Source: Oreocharis arfaki (Eukaryota > Chordata > Aves > Passeriformes > Paramythiidae). From it: 64,000 bases of DNA. Shown one piece after another: positions 1 through 11,450 of this stretch (position 1 is the first letter of the stretch; every line of letters starts with the position of its first letter). A model generated the notes under the pieces. It worked only from the letters and a program-made list of their open reading frames with translations. It did not search any database and had not been told where the DNA came from. Made by a program: the position numbers and the translations under genes. The stretch is taken from NCBI GenBank assembly GCA_013398015.1, contig VZRR01011628.1, positions 645,585-709,584 on the forward strand. The letters are read 5' to 3'.

Positions 1-195
1 CTTCCCTTCCCGGAACTTCCCTTCCCTTCCCTTCCCGGAACTTCCCTTCCCTTCCCTTCCCTTCCCTTCCCTTCCCTTCCCTTCCCGGAACTCCCCGGAA
101 CTTCCCTTCCCAGAACTTCCCTTCCCTTTTCCTTCCCTTTTCCTTCCTTTTTCCTTTTTTTTTCCCTTTCCCCTTTCCCCTTTCCCCTTTTCCTT
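1..195. repeat. CTTCC/GGAAC pentamer array (edge of a minisatellite)
   Basis: Positions 1-125 consist almost wholly of CTTCC pentamers interspersed with the inverted pentamer GGAAC. Junctions read TTCCCGGAA (7-15, 32-40, 82-90), and GGAACTTCCC occurs perfectly at 12-21, 37-46 and 97-106. From about 126 to 195 the array decays into CCTTTT/CCCCTTT pyrimidine sequence. The left end is cut by the window, so total length is unknown. The same unit occurs on the opposite strand at 55.2-55.8 kb. No coding potential. Confidence 0.95.
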
Positions 196-2245
196 AACTG
201 CTCCTCACATCTGCCTCTGGCTCAGCAAGTACACAGGAGAGAACAACCCCAGCTTTCAAACCTTCAGCTTTGAAGCTTTAAAGTCAAGCACCACTGTTCA
301 AGCAGGTGAAGATTTGTTTAAGCCTTAAATGGGCTTAAAAAATAGTGCTGAGAACTTGGCCCAGGTAAGAAACAGCCAGCAGCTCTAAAGCAAACTATAA
401 CTTTTGGGTGGGCATATAAAACAGATAAAATCATTTCTTACAGAAAAAAAACAGAAGGCAGAAGTCCAACCCAGTAACATAAGTGACATAGAAGAAGTAA
501 CCTTAGTTGACTTTCCTTTCTTCTGATATATTTTCATAATTTCTTTTTAGCATTTTCTGTTTACCAGTGTTCCCAAATACTGATTTAAAATCTGCCTTAA
601 CCAGTACTTTTTCCTCACCTTCATTCAGTTGTTTCATTAAGTTTTTGATGGGCCATTCAGAGACTTGTTTATATCATCTGTTTTCTTCTCTGTGGAAAAA
701 AAAACAACCTTTCACCCATTTCACTACATATAAACACACAGAGGTGGTGAAACTGATTTGGACACAAGGAAGGCAAAATATTACAGAACATTCCTAATTT
801 CTTTACAATGTCAGATACACAAAAAATATTTGTGCTCCACTCCAGTTTCTGACCAACTCTTGGCTTCCTCCAGTAACATCTATTAATATTCCTGAAATTG
901 CTTCTCATCATTTCCATGTTGTCTCAGTCTATCCTTTCACTCTATCACTTCTAAACCCTTCTGGGATTCACAGGGTAGACAGACCAGCACTTCAGAAAAG
1001 ATGAATAAAGGGAAGCATGCTGAAGAGAAGACTTTTTGAATCTACGGTTTTCCTACTTGATCAGGAACAGAAAATTGAAATTGATTTCCACCTTTTTGGA
1101 AGAGGAACTTTTATGTTAGTTGCACGTTTTTCTGATGCTGGAGGTAGGTAAGGGTGTATTCTCAATTATCTATATTAAAGCTGTCCATTTTGCATGCCAT
1201 TACTAAGAGAAATTACGTGAACATTACTCCTAAGTTTATTACTTGAGCAATTAAGTGAAGGTGCAGAGCTCTAAATGGCAATGCTTTTACCTCCATTCTA
1301 AACTCATAATTCTAAAAGGAGACAGGACTAGAATGAAAAATATTTTATTCATTTGGCATATGAGTGCTTTAACACTAAGATACTGGTCTTCCCTGATTTG
1401 TTGTTCCTCGTTCTCCACATCTCACCCCAACCCACCCCCTTCATCTCCCTTTACCACTGTCATGGTGGCACAATACAAAGCAAGAGGCTCTTGTTACACC
1501 TTGGATGACCCAGGGGTTGAACCACAGGAGTTACAAGAACATGACTACAGTGCTCAAAAGTCCCTCTGCGAACCGGTGCGTGTCCCCGAGAAGGGATAAC
1601 ACTTATCTCTGGTAAAATGTGTTTCATTAGGACATCTCGGAGTTTTTCTGTGGAAGCCAATACCGCAGTTTTACAGCTATGACATTAAGAGAATTACTCA
1701 GCTGTAAAGTGGCTAAATTAAAAAAAAAGAAAAAAACAAACTGAAACTCTAAGCCATTACAGACTCCTAACTGCCCAGCTCAGCCCTGTATGTATTTGGA
1801 AATCAGCTAGTGTCTGCTCTGACTATTTCTTCATGAAGTGAAGTTTTTTTTATTGAGGCATTGATACTCTACAATCTTAAGCTCCTCTCTGATTCTTTGC
1901 TTCTTGCTTTTTTGCTTTTGTGGAATAAGTGAAGAAAGCATTGAGGTAATTGATGGCCAAGTGTTGGCCGAGTGGAAATGATACTGAAATATGCACACAT
2001 TTAGAGAGACAAACATGAGCCACTTGTATAGGTCCTTAAATAAAATTTATACATGACCTCTCTAAAATGTTCCATAGGTTTCATTTGAAGAATACAAAAT
2101 ATACTTTAATGCCTGATTGTTGGTTCTATCATGGCAGTAAATGAAAAACCTAAAGGTGAAAGGCATAACACATCTGAAGTTACCTTAATTCATAATTCAT
2201 AATTAAGTATTCCTTCTCTCCCTTTTTTTTCTTTTCTGCTGCTTG
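196..2245. other. Unique AT-rich sequence, no gene seen
   Basis: About 2 kb of sequence with stops in all frames. The longest ATG frame here (1255-1599, 114 codons) has no recognisable domain. Short A-rich runs occur around 1718-1740. I see no repeat family, splice-flanked exon or RNA gene that I can support. Confidence 0.6.
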
Positions 2246-2345
2246 CCTCCTCTCCCTCTCCCTCTCCCTCTCCCTCTCCCTCTCCCTCTCCCTCTCCCTC
2301 TCCCTCTCCCTCTCCCTCTCCCTCTCCCTCTCCCTCTCCCCTCCC
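2246..2345. repeat. (CTCCCT)n hexanucleotide array
   Basis: A pure pyrimidine tract of 100 nt built from about 16 copies of CTCCCT. The complementary strand reads (AGGGAG)n, a regular series of GGG triplets spaced by three bases. The frames running through it (poly Pro-Leu on +, poly Arg-Glu on -) are repeat translations, not genes. Confidence 0.97.
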
Positions 2346-2387
2346 AGTCTCTTCACGAACTCAACCCTTTTTTTCCCTTTCTTCTTC

Positions 2388-2410
2388 TTTTTTTTTTTTT
2401 TTTTTTTTTT
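2388..2410. repeat. Poly(T) tract
   Basis: A 23-nt T run just downstream of the hexamer array, within a wider pyrimidine-rich zone. No adjacent retrotransposon body is visible on either side. Confidence 0.9.
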
Positions 2411-5014
2411 GTTTTTTGTCCTTCCTGGGTATATTGGAAAATAAATTAGTTGGATTTGTGCTATCAAGAGTCTGTCATTAGGGGGATATTTGTCTTTTTC
2501 TGCTTCCCTTGTGGTTTCTATCAAAGGTTCAAGCATGTGGGTTATATCTCTCTTTATCTCCATTGTGTTTTAACTTAGAAGGGAAAGAAAACAGGACAGA
2601 TATTTTATCTCCTTGTGTACCATATAAGGATCAGTTGCATTGAGGTAGCACCCATATCTCTCTCCTGCTTCACATGTCCACAGATTGTTTGAGCCTGCTG
2701 AGCAAACTGAAACAAAAAGCGAGAATGTGATTTAGATAAGATTTCTTCTGGGTTACTAAATTATTGGAAGTCTGGGTAACAGGGACAGTTTGTGCTGTCG
2801 TTATACCACTTTGAGCTTATTGTAGGTATGGCTTTCTATAACTTTTAGAACAAGAAATATAAATATAGAGGAGGAAAGTTTAATTTTAGCTAAAAGCCAT
2901 TTGTTAAATTTGTTTTATCAATTTGAAATATAATTGTATCTCCTTACTACAAATATGAATACAGGATTGCCTTGAGCCCCTAAATTTGTTCAGTTAAACT
3001 TGGGTGGTTCGTCAGACATGGGCATTTCTCATCATCCATGTATCTTCATCCCACAGACTGCAGGTAACTACTTCACAATACAAAGACTTTGCCTCAGATT
3101 TCAAAGACCACCTGGGGTCAGGCAGTCTGTGACTTCTCTGAATGGAGCAAGCAGTGTTTCTCACTCTGCCTTCCCAAGCTCACAGTGTTATGGAGAGAAC
3201 AAAACCAATGACAACAATAAAAAACAATACGAGCCCTCCAGAATCAAAAACAGTAGTTCAAATGACTCAAGTCTTGTAAATGTGATCAGCGTGCAAAACG
3301 TATTTTTGGGAACAAAATTATTGTTGCGGGAGAGTCTTTTTTCCTTATTTTTTTTTGCCTCCAGCCTCTGTTTTACTGAAGCACACACTTAGCTGTGTGT
3401 CCATGGAGAGCTCCATGTGCCCTGATTTGGCCAAATACTTCAGCACCCTTGCAAAATAAATGTTATGATGATTGAGCAATAAATGTGATACGGGTAAAGT
3501 CAGTTGAATTTACTAGTGCTTTTTGCATTGCCAAATGCGAAATGTGTCTGATCCGTTTATATATGCGGCATATTAACCATATATTTGCATTTTGCATGCC
3601 CTGATATCCAAATTTTCTGCTTCATCTTTTTTTTTTTTTTTTTTTCCTTCCCCAGTTTTGCATTTAAATGGACAATGAAGCAATTACTTGCTTGGACAAA
3701 CAAACAAACAAACAAACAGAAAAGAAGAACACATATATTAAAATGTTTAGCACTGGAGCTAATTTGCTGAATATTCTATTCTTGAATGATTTGCTTTCTG
3801 GCTATAGAAAGCAAAGAGTAAGAGAGGGCAAGATTCTGACTGAGTGAGAGGTGAAAATACAGCCAAAGATGACTTAAGTGGTGATAAAAATACAGTGGCT
3901 GGGGCAGATGTCTGAATTATTCATTTCTGTTGATACCATAAACACTGCATGGGGCAAGCTGTAATATATGTCTTGGAGGTCACATAGATAATGAAATCAG
4001 TTGTTTGTTTCAATAAAAATCATAGGAAGGACTTTTGATTAAATAATGAGGATCTGTTAACCTTGATTTCTTTGCATACTTTTAAATGGAATGTAGGGAA
4101 GGGTGGAAAAATATTCTCTTTTTCACTGAGACACGGCTTTTTCTCTCAAAGAGAATTTCACGTTTTGATAAAGTTATTTAATTCTTTTATTTTGACATGA
4201 AAACACTACCACTTTCAAAACCAGAGCTGTGTCAGAGTGTTAGGCAGCTCCTGTGACTACAGAACCTAGTACCACTTCCAAGCTTTCCCTTTGCACGTTT
4301 GATGACACTCAGGAGCCCCTTAGATAATTAACTCTTTGGGGAAGGAGCTGGTGCTTTATTATTTGTGTAGAAGCCAAGCAGGGTTTCAGTGACTTTCAAA
4401 TTGGTCCAGTAAGCGTGGATAACTTCTTACTGCCTTCTTAGTACCTACCTTAAAACCTTCTTGTTACCAGCACTCTGTGGAAGTTGCCTGCCCCACAGAT
4501 AGGGCTCTGGCAACTACGAGACCAGCTCAGAACGAGCCCAGGTGGGAAGAAGCTGGATTCTCTCTGGTCTCCTGGTCAATGGTAAAAGCATGAGCATGTC
4601 TTGGAGGACTCCCTCCATTTCCAATGTGGCTTTTTGGAGCATTTTTCCATTTCACTATTCTGTGCATATCTCTGACAGCCTGTTTGTGTAAAGTTACGCG
4701 ATATGAAAATATTTTCTAATAACAGTTGTATTTAAACTGATCAGTTAAAAAAACAGAGGTACTCTGTCGATATAGAGGGAATATATTAATGTTTCACTGA
4801 TGCATGGGAAATTTTTTTAGTGTGATATCACTAAAACCTTTAATTCCTGCAACATATATTGCTGTTATATCATCAACGAGATACCAATGCAATACATATT
4901 TTAATGAAATATATTACTTATCCAATGCTATTTGAGTTGTTAAGCACCTTATGTGATATTCCTTTTTTTGTTTATTGGGGGGTAAAGGTACTCTCAGAAT
5001 GCAGAAGTACTTGA
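2411..5014. other. Unique AT-rich sequence, no gene seen
   Basis: No protein or RNA gene is supported. It holds two minor simple repeats (described separately) and a cluster of octamer-like motifs near 3583-3599. The ORF at 3000-3392 (130 codons) has low-complexity composition and no recognised domain. Confidence 0.6.
3627..3645. repeat. Poly(T) tract
   Basis: A run of 19 T, followed about 50 bases later by a short (CAAA)n tract at 3697-3719. Both are simple sequence. Confidence 0.9.
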
Positions 5015-5070
<56 letters not shown>

Positions 5071-5071
5071 C

Positions 5072-5110
<39 letters not shown>
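5015..5110. repeat. (ATCT)n tetranucleotide STR
   Basis: About 24 tandem ATCT units with one CTCT interruption near 5067. Length and near-purity make it a likely polymorphic microsatellite. An 18-nt poly(T) follows at 5153-5170. Confidence 0.97.
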
Positions 5111-5111
<1 letters not shown>

Positions 5112-6277
5112 ATATGCCCACAGGAAGGAAGAACTGGAAAGAAATTATCTTCTTTTTTTTTTTTTTTTTTAATCATCATGTTTTAAGACCAGACTAACAC
5201 AAAAACAAAGTTATGCTAACTTAAAATTCAAGTTACTTCATCCCAACATTTTGCACTGAAGAAAAACAAAGTAGAGGTATAGAGTAAGAGCAAAAAGTGT
5301 GGATATAGAAATAGCCCCCAGAATATTCTCTAAGGCTCAGTGCTTGTCCATATTCGTTGATTCATTCTTGGTCATCAATCCATTGCCTCCTGGGCTACCC
5401 CAGCAGGAGAAACCAGCCACATAAAACTTAGTGAATTTCTCAACACACCAGACAGACAGCAGGAAATATGACACCAGACAGACAGACAGACAGATATGAG
5501 ATCTTTCTCAAAAGGGCAGAAGATCTGTTTTTCTCAGATGCTGATGAGGTCTAGTGAAAAACTTCTTGCCATCTGAGTGCAGAGTCAGTCACTCAGGGAA
5601 GAGCAAAGAGAGAAACCCTAAAGTTCACCAAGACTTTCTCTTGGGTCGTGACTACCACAGAGTTACTTTTTACAGCCCATTCTCGTGGTCTGTTTTCATC
5701 ACTTGGCTGTTGAATATCCCTGTGGTATGGTAGCTACTTCCACAGGTAATCTATTCCATCCTCTACTGGTTTGCTTTGTAAGAGAACATTTACAAATGTG
5801 AGAACAAAACAGGTTCTGGTCATACATATTTAAAAGTGAAGTTGTATGAGGCTTCAGCTCAGAAGATAACACTGTATATTTATTTATCTTTTTAAAGCAT
5901 TGTTGTAGTTCCTGGAGCTCTCCTTGACATCTTATCTATCACAGTGCATCCACTGAATATTCTAACGCTGTGCTGCTTTTAATCTTCAGATGTAAACAAA
6001 AGCCCATCACAACCTGACAAAAGAAGAGGCTGAATATTGATTTATCTGCTGAAAGAAACTGTCCAAAGATAATTCAAAATACCCTCTGATCTACTAAATA
6101 TCCATTATGTGGTGTGTTCTTTTTTTTCTTTTCTTATTTGGAGTCTCACAAGCCATGTTTGCAGGGAGTATATACTGGGAGCTGAAAGCTGCAACTTTAC
6201 TTCATGATTGTAACTTTTTCATTTGTACTGGGTGTCATAAAGGGAAGAATGATAAATCAGTGATGTAGTCTACTGTC
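5111..6277. other. Unique sequence, no gene seen
   Basis: AT-rich sequence with stops in all frames. A short (CAGA)n run lies at about 5471-5492. Nothing else is identifiable. Confidence 0.55.
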
Positions 6278-6395
6278 ACCTTGAACAGTGTGTTCTGTTT
6301 TGGTCAACTCAACATGGTAGGAATAGAAAAGTCCTGGGAAAAGCAATGAAAGTGACTAAGGTTTCCAGATGAGGAGAGATTAAAAGCTTGAAACT
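6278..6395 (+). mobile_element. Old CR1 LINE fragment (possible)
   Basis: The order of words resembles the segment of CR1 just after the reverse-transcriptase region: a 'tact/gtgttctgttttgg' block, then an 'aagcaatgaaagtgactaagg' block, then 'gatgaggagagattaaaagc', which recalls the CR1 'gaggaaaggctgagg' segment. Divergence is high and both ends are unclear. The match is from memory of CR1 consensus sequences. Confidence 0.4.
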
Positions 6396-8248
6396 ATTTG
6401 CGTCTCAGTTTCCCATAGTCCTTACTCCTACCTGTAACTCACCCGACATTAGGAAAGATTAACCAGAGCTGGATAAGGCTTGGGCTACTAACATTTTTTT
6501 TAATCTCCAGAAGCACTTCCATGTCCCTTACCACTGTGTACCTACATGTCTAGTCTTTCTTTGGTGCAGAGAAGCCAGGGGCACAAGCACAGATACAAAG
6601 TCCGCAAGACTGCTTAATCTGAAGATTGTGATGGGAGAGTAAGAGAAAATGTTCTCTTTCAGATTAAAAATTACTTGGAAAAGATATTTTTATCATGATG
6701 TATGCGTACAATGCCTAGCAGAGTGTTTTGCAATGCTTCCAAAATATAAATGTGAAATATGAAGAAAGACAGAACTGGCAGTGATATATAAGTAATAAGT
6801 GACATGGAAAAAGCCCATTAGGAGTGCTCTTAATTTAGTTCTGTCTTAATTATACTATTAGGGTAAATGTCACCAGATGATGCATTTATATACAGTCTTC
6901 CAAATCCTTTTTCCTGGAATGCACAGAAAGAATTTATCCATAAAATATTTTTATAGTTATATTAACCATATTTGTTGGAAGCTCTATGACTGTCAGGCCA
7001 GTTTACTCTCTTTCTTTATTCAACTTCTATGACAAAGATGGTTCAGAGAAATGGATAACTAGTGGTTAGATACAAGAATTACCAGTATACTTTTTGGCCA
7101 CCTCTGTTCCAGTATTCTTGTACCTGTATCAATTAAATAACTTATTTAAAATAATGTTCCATGTCATAGACTGGCAATTCCAAGACGCTAGATTGCTCTC
7201 AACAAAGGGACACGATGAAATGATTAATGGTCAAAATAACTAAAGAACTAGTAATAAATCATTAAAAAAATCAAATTACTTGATATTCAACTCTGACCCA
7301 CTGTAACTAAAAAGTTTGTGTCGAAAGCCATAATTACCCTTTTCTTACAATGGATGTTTCATTCTTCCACGAGAAATATGCAGATAAGAGAAGAACATCA
7401 AAATTCATAACTGCTCAGATTTTTCAGAAATACTTTTTATTTTCTAGGAAGAAAATGTTACCATCTGGCCTCTGTGAGTAGAGACCAAACACAGAGCTGA
7501 GATGCTGCAGTTTGTTACCATTTATCACAGAGCAGAGGTAACCTCACTGAGGGCTTCACTCAGCCTTTTATAAACAACAAGCCAGGGATACTAGGGTTTT
7601 ATGAAAAACAAAAACGAAATAGCACCAAAAAACCCCTAAAGAAAACCTCAAACATCCAACCAAATAACCAAAATAAGAGCAGCAATGGGAAAAAAAAAAA
7701 AAAAAATTCTTAGTGGAATAAACTGAATTTGATTTTTTTTTCTTGTGTCTGTGCAGGGTTATGAATACTCATTCCCTCTGAGCTCGGGTGACAAAAATAT
7801 CTCATCAGACACTGTTATTTGTTCCTGAAGCTGATCCTTTACAAACCCCAATCAGAAGTGTGTTGTTTTGAAAGCAGGCAATGGGTGCTGAGTGGGTGCT
7901 ACACACGTTTGTCTCCGTGCACTTGAAACACCTCTTTGTTACAGGTCTGCCGGATGTTGCACATCTGCAGTGTGTAATGCCATGGGAGGGTCCTTTGTCA
8001 TTCTGCATTAACGGTGCCTGTCAGGCACAGAGCACTAATGCCTCACAGACTTGTGACCTGGCACATCTATCTTACAGATGGCACCTTTCCTTACACCCGA
8101 GTTTGCCTCTGGACATTCTAAACAGATAGTTTGGTTATTTTTTTTTTTTTTTTTAATCTGTTATAAACAGCTTTTTTACAGGACTTTGGCATGCAGGTCC
8201 TGTTGTAAGTCCAATCCTTCAGCATCTTTCCTGCATGGTACAATAGGA
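6396..8248. other. Unique AT-rich sequence, no gene seen
   Basis: No coding exon or RNA gene is supported. It contains an A/C-biased stretch near 7600-7675 with an A run at 7690-7706, and a 16-19 nt poly(T) near 8137-8154. Confidence 0.55.
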
Positions 8249-8338
8249 ACAAAACAAAACAAAACACAACAAAACAAAACAAAACAAAACAAACAAAAAA
8301 CAAGCAAACAAACAAACACAAAAAAAAAAAAAAACAAA
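8249..8338. repeat. (AAAAC)n / (AAAC)n array with poly(A)
   Basis: Tandem AAAAC units pass into AAAC units and then an A-rich end. The overlapping frames on both strands (Lys/Gln/Asn-rich on +, Phe/Val/Cys-rich on -) are repeat translations. Confidence 0.95.
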
Positions 8339-10637
8339 CCAGAAGAATTCATCCGAGAGTGTATGTAGCCACCCACTACACCATTCATCTTCCTTCAGCA
8401 AACCCAAAATCCAGATTTTAATAAGTGCTAGTGGGCTAAGAACATGCAAACCTTCATCTTTGTCATGTTTTGAGCAGTCTCTCTTTGACAAAGCACTTGA
8501 AAAAGCCCTTAGGTGCAGTTGAGGCCAATGGGTAAAAATGTATATTTAAATCTGTTTTCACTATGTTCTGCTGGGATCAAGACTTGCTTTTAATTCCTAC
8601 AGGTCTCTGCTGCAGACTTCTTGGGTCTGCAGGAACCCAAAGGAAAAGATCTCTGCCCACAATTTAGTGTAAACGAGCAGAAAGTAGAAAGGAATGATAT
8701 CCCTCAATCCGTATTCTCCAGTGATAAAGCCCAATGTATGTGAAGAACTCTCAGTATTGCTTAATACGAGAAAAATGTGTATATATATATATGTGTGTAT
8801 AATTAGGTGAGGGTCTTTTCACTTAAGGATAGTCCTGTCCCAGAACACCTTCTGGAGTCCCATTAACAGAGAAAAACCAATGCTTAAACACCTTTTTAAG
8901 ACGTCTCAAAGAGACACAATAGAAGGTTGTTTTACCAGAAGTTTCTCATTATCAAATTCTCAGAGAGTTGCGGAGTAGAAATTTATATTGTGAAAAATGC
9001 AAACTATACAAATGGAAAAAGAAAAGAAAGCAAGCTCATGTAAAAAGCACCCACAAGTTATAAAAATGCAATTTCCCAATTAAAAGAATCAATAATCTAC
9101 CGTATTTTGAAAGAAGAGATTTTTTTTTTCTTAATAATTTTACAAAGGATATGAATTGATTTTCCAACAATGAGAAGATTGAACAGTCGCTTGCCCATCT
9201 TAAATATCACTACCTCGATTTCTTCTGTCAAACTGATTTACATTTTTGAGAATTGGCTGTGTCTCTCTTCCAGTCTGAACTTCTTAGGACTGTAATAGTC
9301 ATTGGAGCTTACTCAGTTTCTTTATTCTTATTCTATCGATAATTCAACATCTTCCTTTAAACCAAAGCAATTTGGTGCAATAATTCCGCAACATCTGTGC
9401 TTTGTTTATTTTAAGATTCTTAGTAGATGAGGAGTAGATAAATGTATGAGCACATTAGTAGATGGTCATAAACATTTACAGTACAATTTCACCCAAAGAT
9501 ATTAGCTATTGCATGCAGAAATATCTTTAGTTTTTGAATTTAAATTCCAACTTCTTTTTAAACTGTATTTAAAGTACAGTGTTTATGTTGATTTTGAAAT
9601 GAGGCTTTGTAAAACTGTCTACAAATGCGTAAGGTATGTGTGGGGTATTACTTTCTTGGGTTTTTTTAATAGAACAAGTTCAAATTGCTCCATGAAGAAA
9701 AATAAATAAATAACCCCTCCCCAACTTTTTGTCATATATCCAGATGAATCTTTCAGTGAAATGTACTCTCTGCTACAACTGTTAATCTAAATGGCAGTTT
9801 TAACCAGGCTAATGTCAGACAAATTACCATCTTTTCCCCCCACCATTTTAAGGCCATAATCTGTTTTAGTCAGTTAAAAGATACAAATCTTCCTGAAGTA
9901 GTGCTTAAGCAATCAGCTTTAAATATATCACATCAGATTGGCCTTTTGCTGTACTAACTTTAAACAAGGATGAATTATTTTACTTATACCTGTCCAGGTG
10001 TAATCCAATTTCACCATTCTCCCTGGGCATTACCTCTGGCCAGCAGCTGCTCTCCTCAGGGACTGTCCATCAGTACCTCTGAGCCTGAGGTGGCTTCACC
10101 TTCCTGACCAAGGACAATGAAGAAATATGTGTCATAGAGGCCGATCTGGAGTGCCTAAATCATATGAAGGGCAGGTGAAATTTGCCTCGTAACATAATTT
10201 AAAGCAAACAACTAACTTTATTCCTTGGAAACACCTAGCCTTGATAAATGCATGTTTATGGCCAACATGAAACTCTAGCTCTGTGTGGAGTAAGCCCAAC
10301 TCTCCTGTTCATCCCATACGCTGGTACTTCCGGTAGCTCAGAAACTCAGGAAAGGTCTTTAAAAAACAAGTATTCTGCTTTGTTTCATGATCTATATTAA
10401 CAGCTGGAGAAGAAGGCTTAATAAGATATTTAGTTCATTCGTACTGGCCTTCTCCAATTTCTTGGTGAGTAAAAAATAATGGAAAAATAACATTTTCATA
10501 ATTTCTCTTGTGAAATGCTCTCCAGTTGTGATGATGGTGATGTCCTTTTCTTTCTATTTATTTTTCCTTTTTTGCTTTTTTTTTCCCTCTTTTTTCTTTT
10601 ACGTATAGACTTCAAAGCTTTTAACTTGGTGCTGTTT
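8339..10637. other. Unique AT-rich sequence, no gene seen
   Basis: About 2.3 kb with no supported gene. A short TA/TG alternating run lies near 8779-8803 and a T/C-rich patch at about 10540-10600. Confidence 0.55.
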
Positions 10638-10800
10638 GAGAATCAGAAAATCAGAGAAAAGTTTGGAAAGGAGACCTGTTAGTTCCAGTTAGTCTGGAAC
10701 AACATCCTCCTAGAAGCAGGGACAACTTTCAACTTACCTTAGTCTGTGCAATTCATTCCAGGAAAGCTTTGAAATGCCCAGGTTATCCTGTATTCAAACT
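10638..10800 (-). mobile_element. CR1 LINE 3' end, diverged
   Basis: The order matches the reverse complement of a CR1 3' terminus: a decayed terminal tandem (GAATCAGAAAATCAGAGAA), then 'gtttggaaaggagacc', 'ctagaagcagggacaactt', and a degraded 'gaaatgcccaggttatcc'. The 3' end of the element lies at the left. Substitutions are frequent, suggesting an old copy. Confidence 0.6.
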
Positions 10801-11383
10801 GTATTTTTATGCTTTCCTCAATCTCTAGTTTGTTTTTCTGTGAAGGATTTAGAGGCCTATCTTTTGGGCATTGGAAATTCATATTAATCTAAGGTGAAAC
10901 ATGAAAACTACTCTGTTCCTCCTCTTTTTAAATTAATTTAAGATAAAATTCAGACAATAGCTGGTATCTTAACTGGAACTCCACTCAAAACCCATTTGTT
11001 TTATAGTGGACTTCAGGATTAAATCTCATACTCCAGCCTAGCTCTTAATTTTTCAGCATTGTTTTCATGGCTTCTTGTGACAGAATAACACGCACAGCGT
11101 AATGAGTTTGCCACAGCCATAAAGTTTATTGACTTAGACTTTTATCTCAAAGCATTGATATTTATGTGGGTAGATCGATGGATCACAGATGTTCACAGAT
11201 GACCTAGCCAGTGGCATTATTCAACATAAAACAAAAATACATTTCATCAGGCTGCAGCTTCTGCAAATTTGCATCTCTTCAACTCTTTTATTTTTGTCAA
11301 GGTGGCTGAAATATTTATGTGCACAACAGAAACAACACTAAGACACGAAAGAGTGTAGAATTAAGTTTAAAATATTTGCGATC
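10801..11383. other. Unique sequence, no gene seen
   Basis: No feature could be supported in this stretch. Confidence 0.5.
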
Positions 11384-11450
11384 TAGCAAAGATAGGCTGG
11401 AATAGGTTGCCTAGAAAGGCAGTAGAGTCCTCATTCTTGCCAGGCCAGAG
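11384..11450 (+). mobile_element. CR1-like fragment (weak)
   Basis: 'ggctggaataggttgcctag' followed by 'aaaggcagtagagtcctc' resembles the CR1 segment that reads 'actggaacaggttgcccag...gtggagtctcc'. The similarity fades on both sides, so this may be a short remnant or chance. Confidence 0.4.

Noticed and set aside
5015..5110. CRISPR-like direct repeats
   Set aside because: Units are contiguous tetranucleotides with no spacers; this is a vertebrate microsatellite. No other part of the window has repeat-spacer structure.
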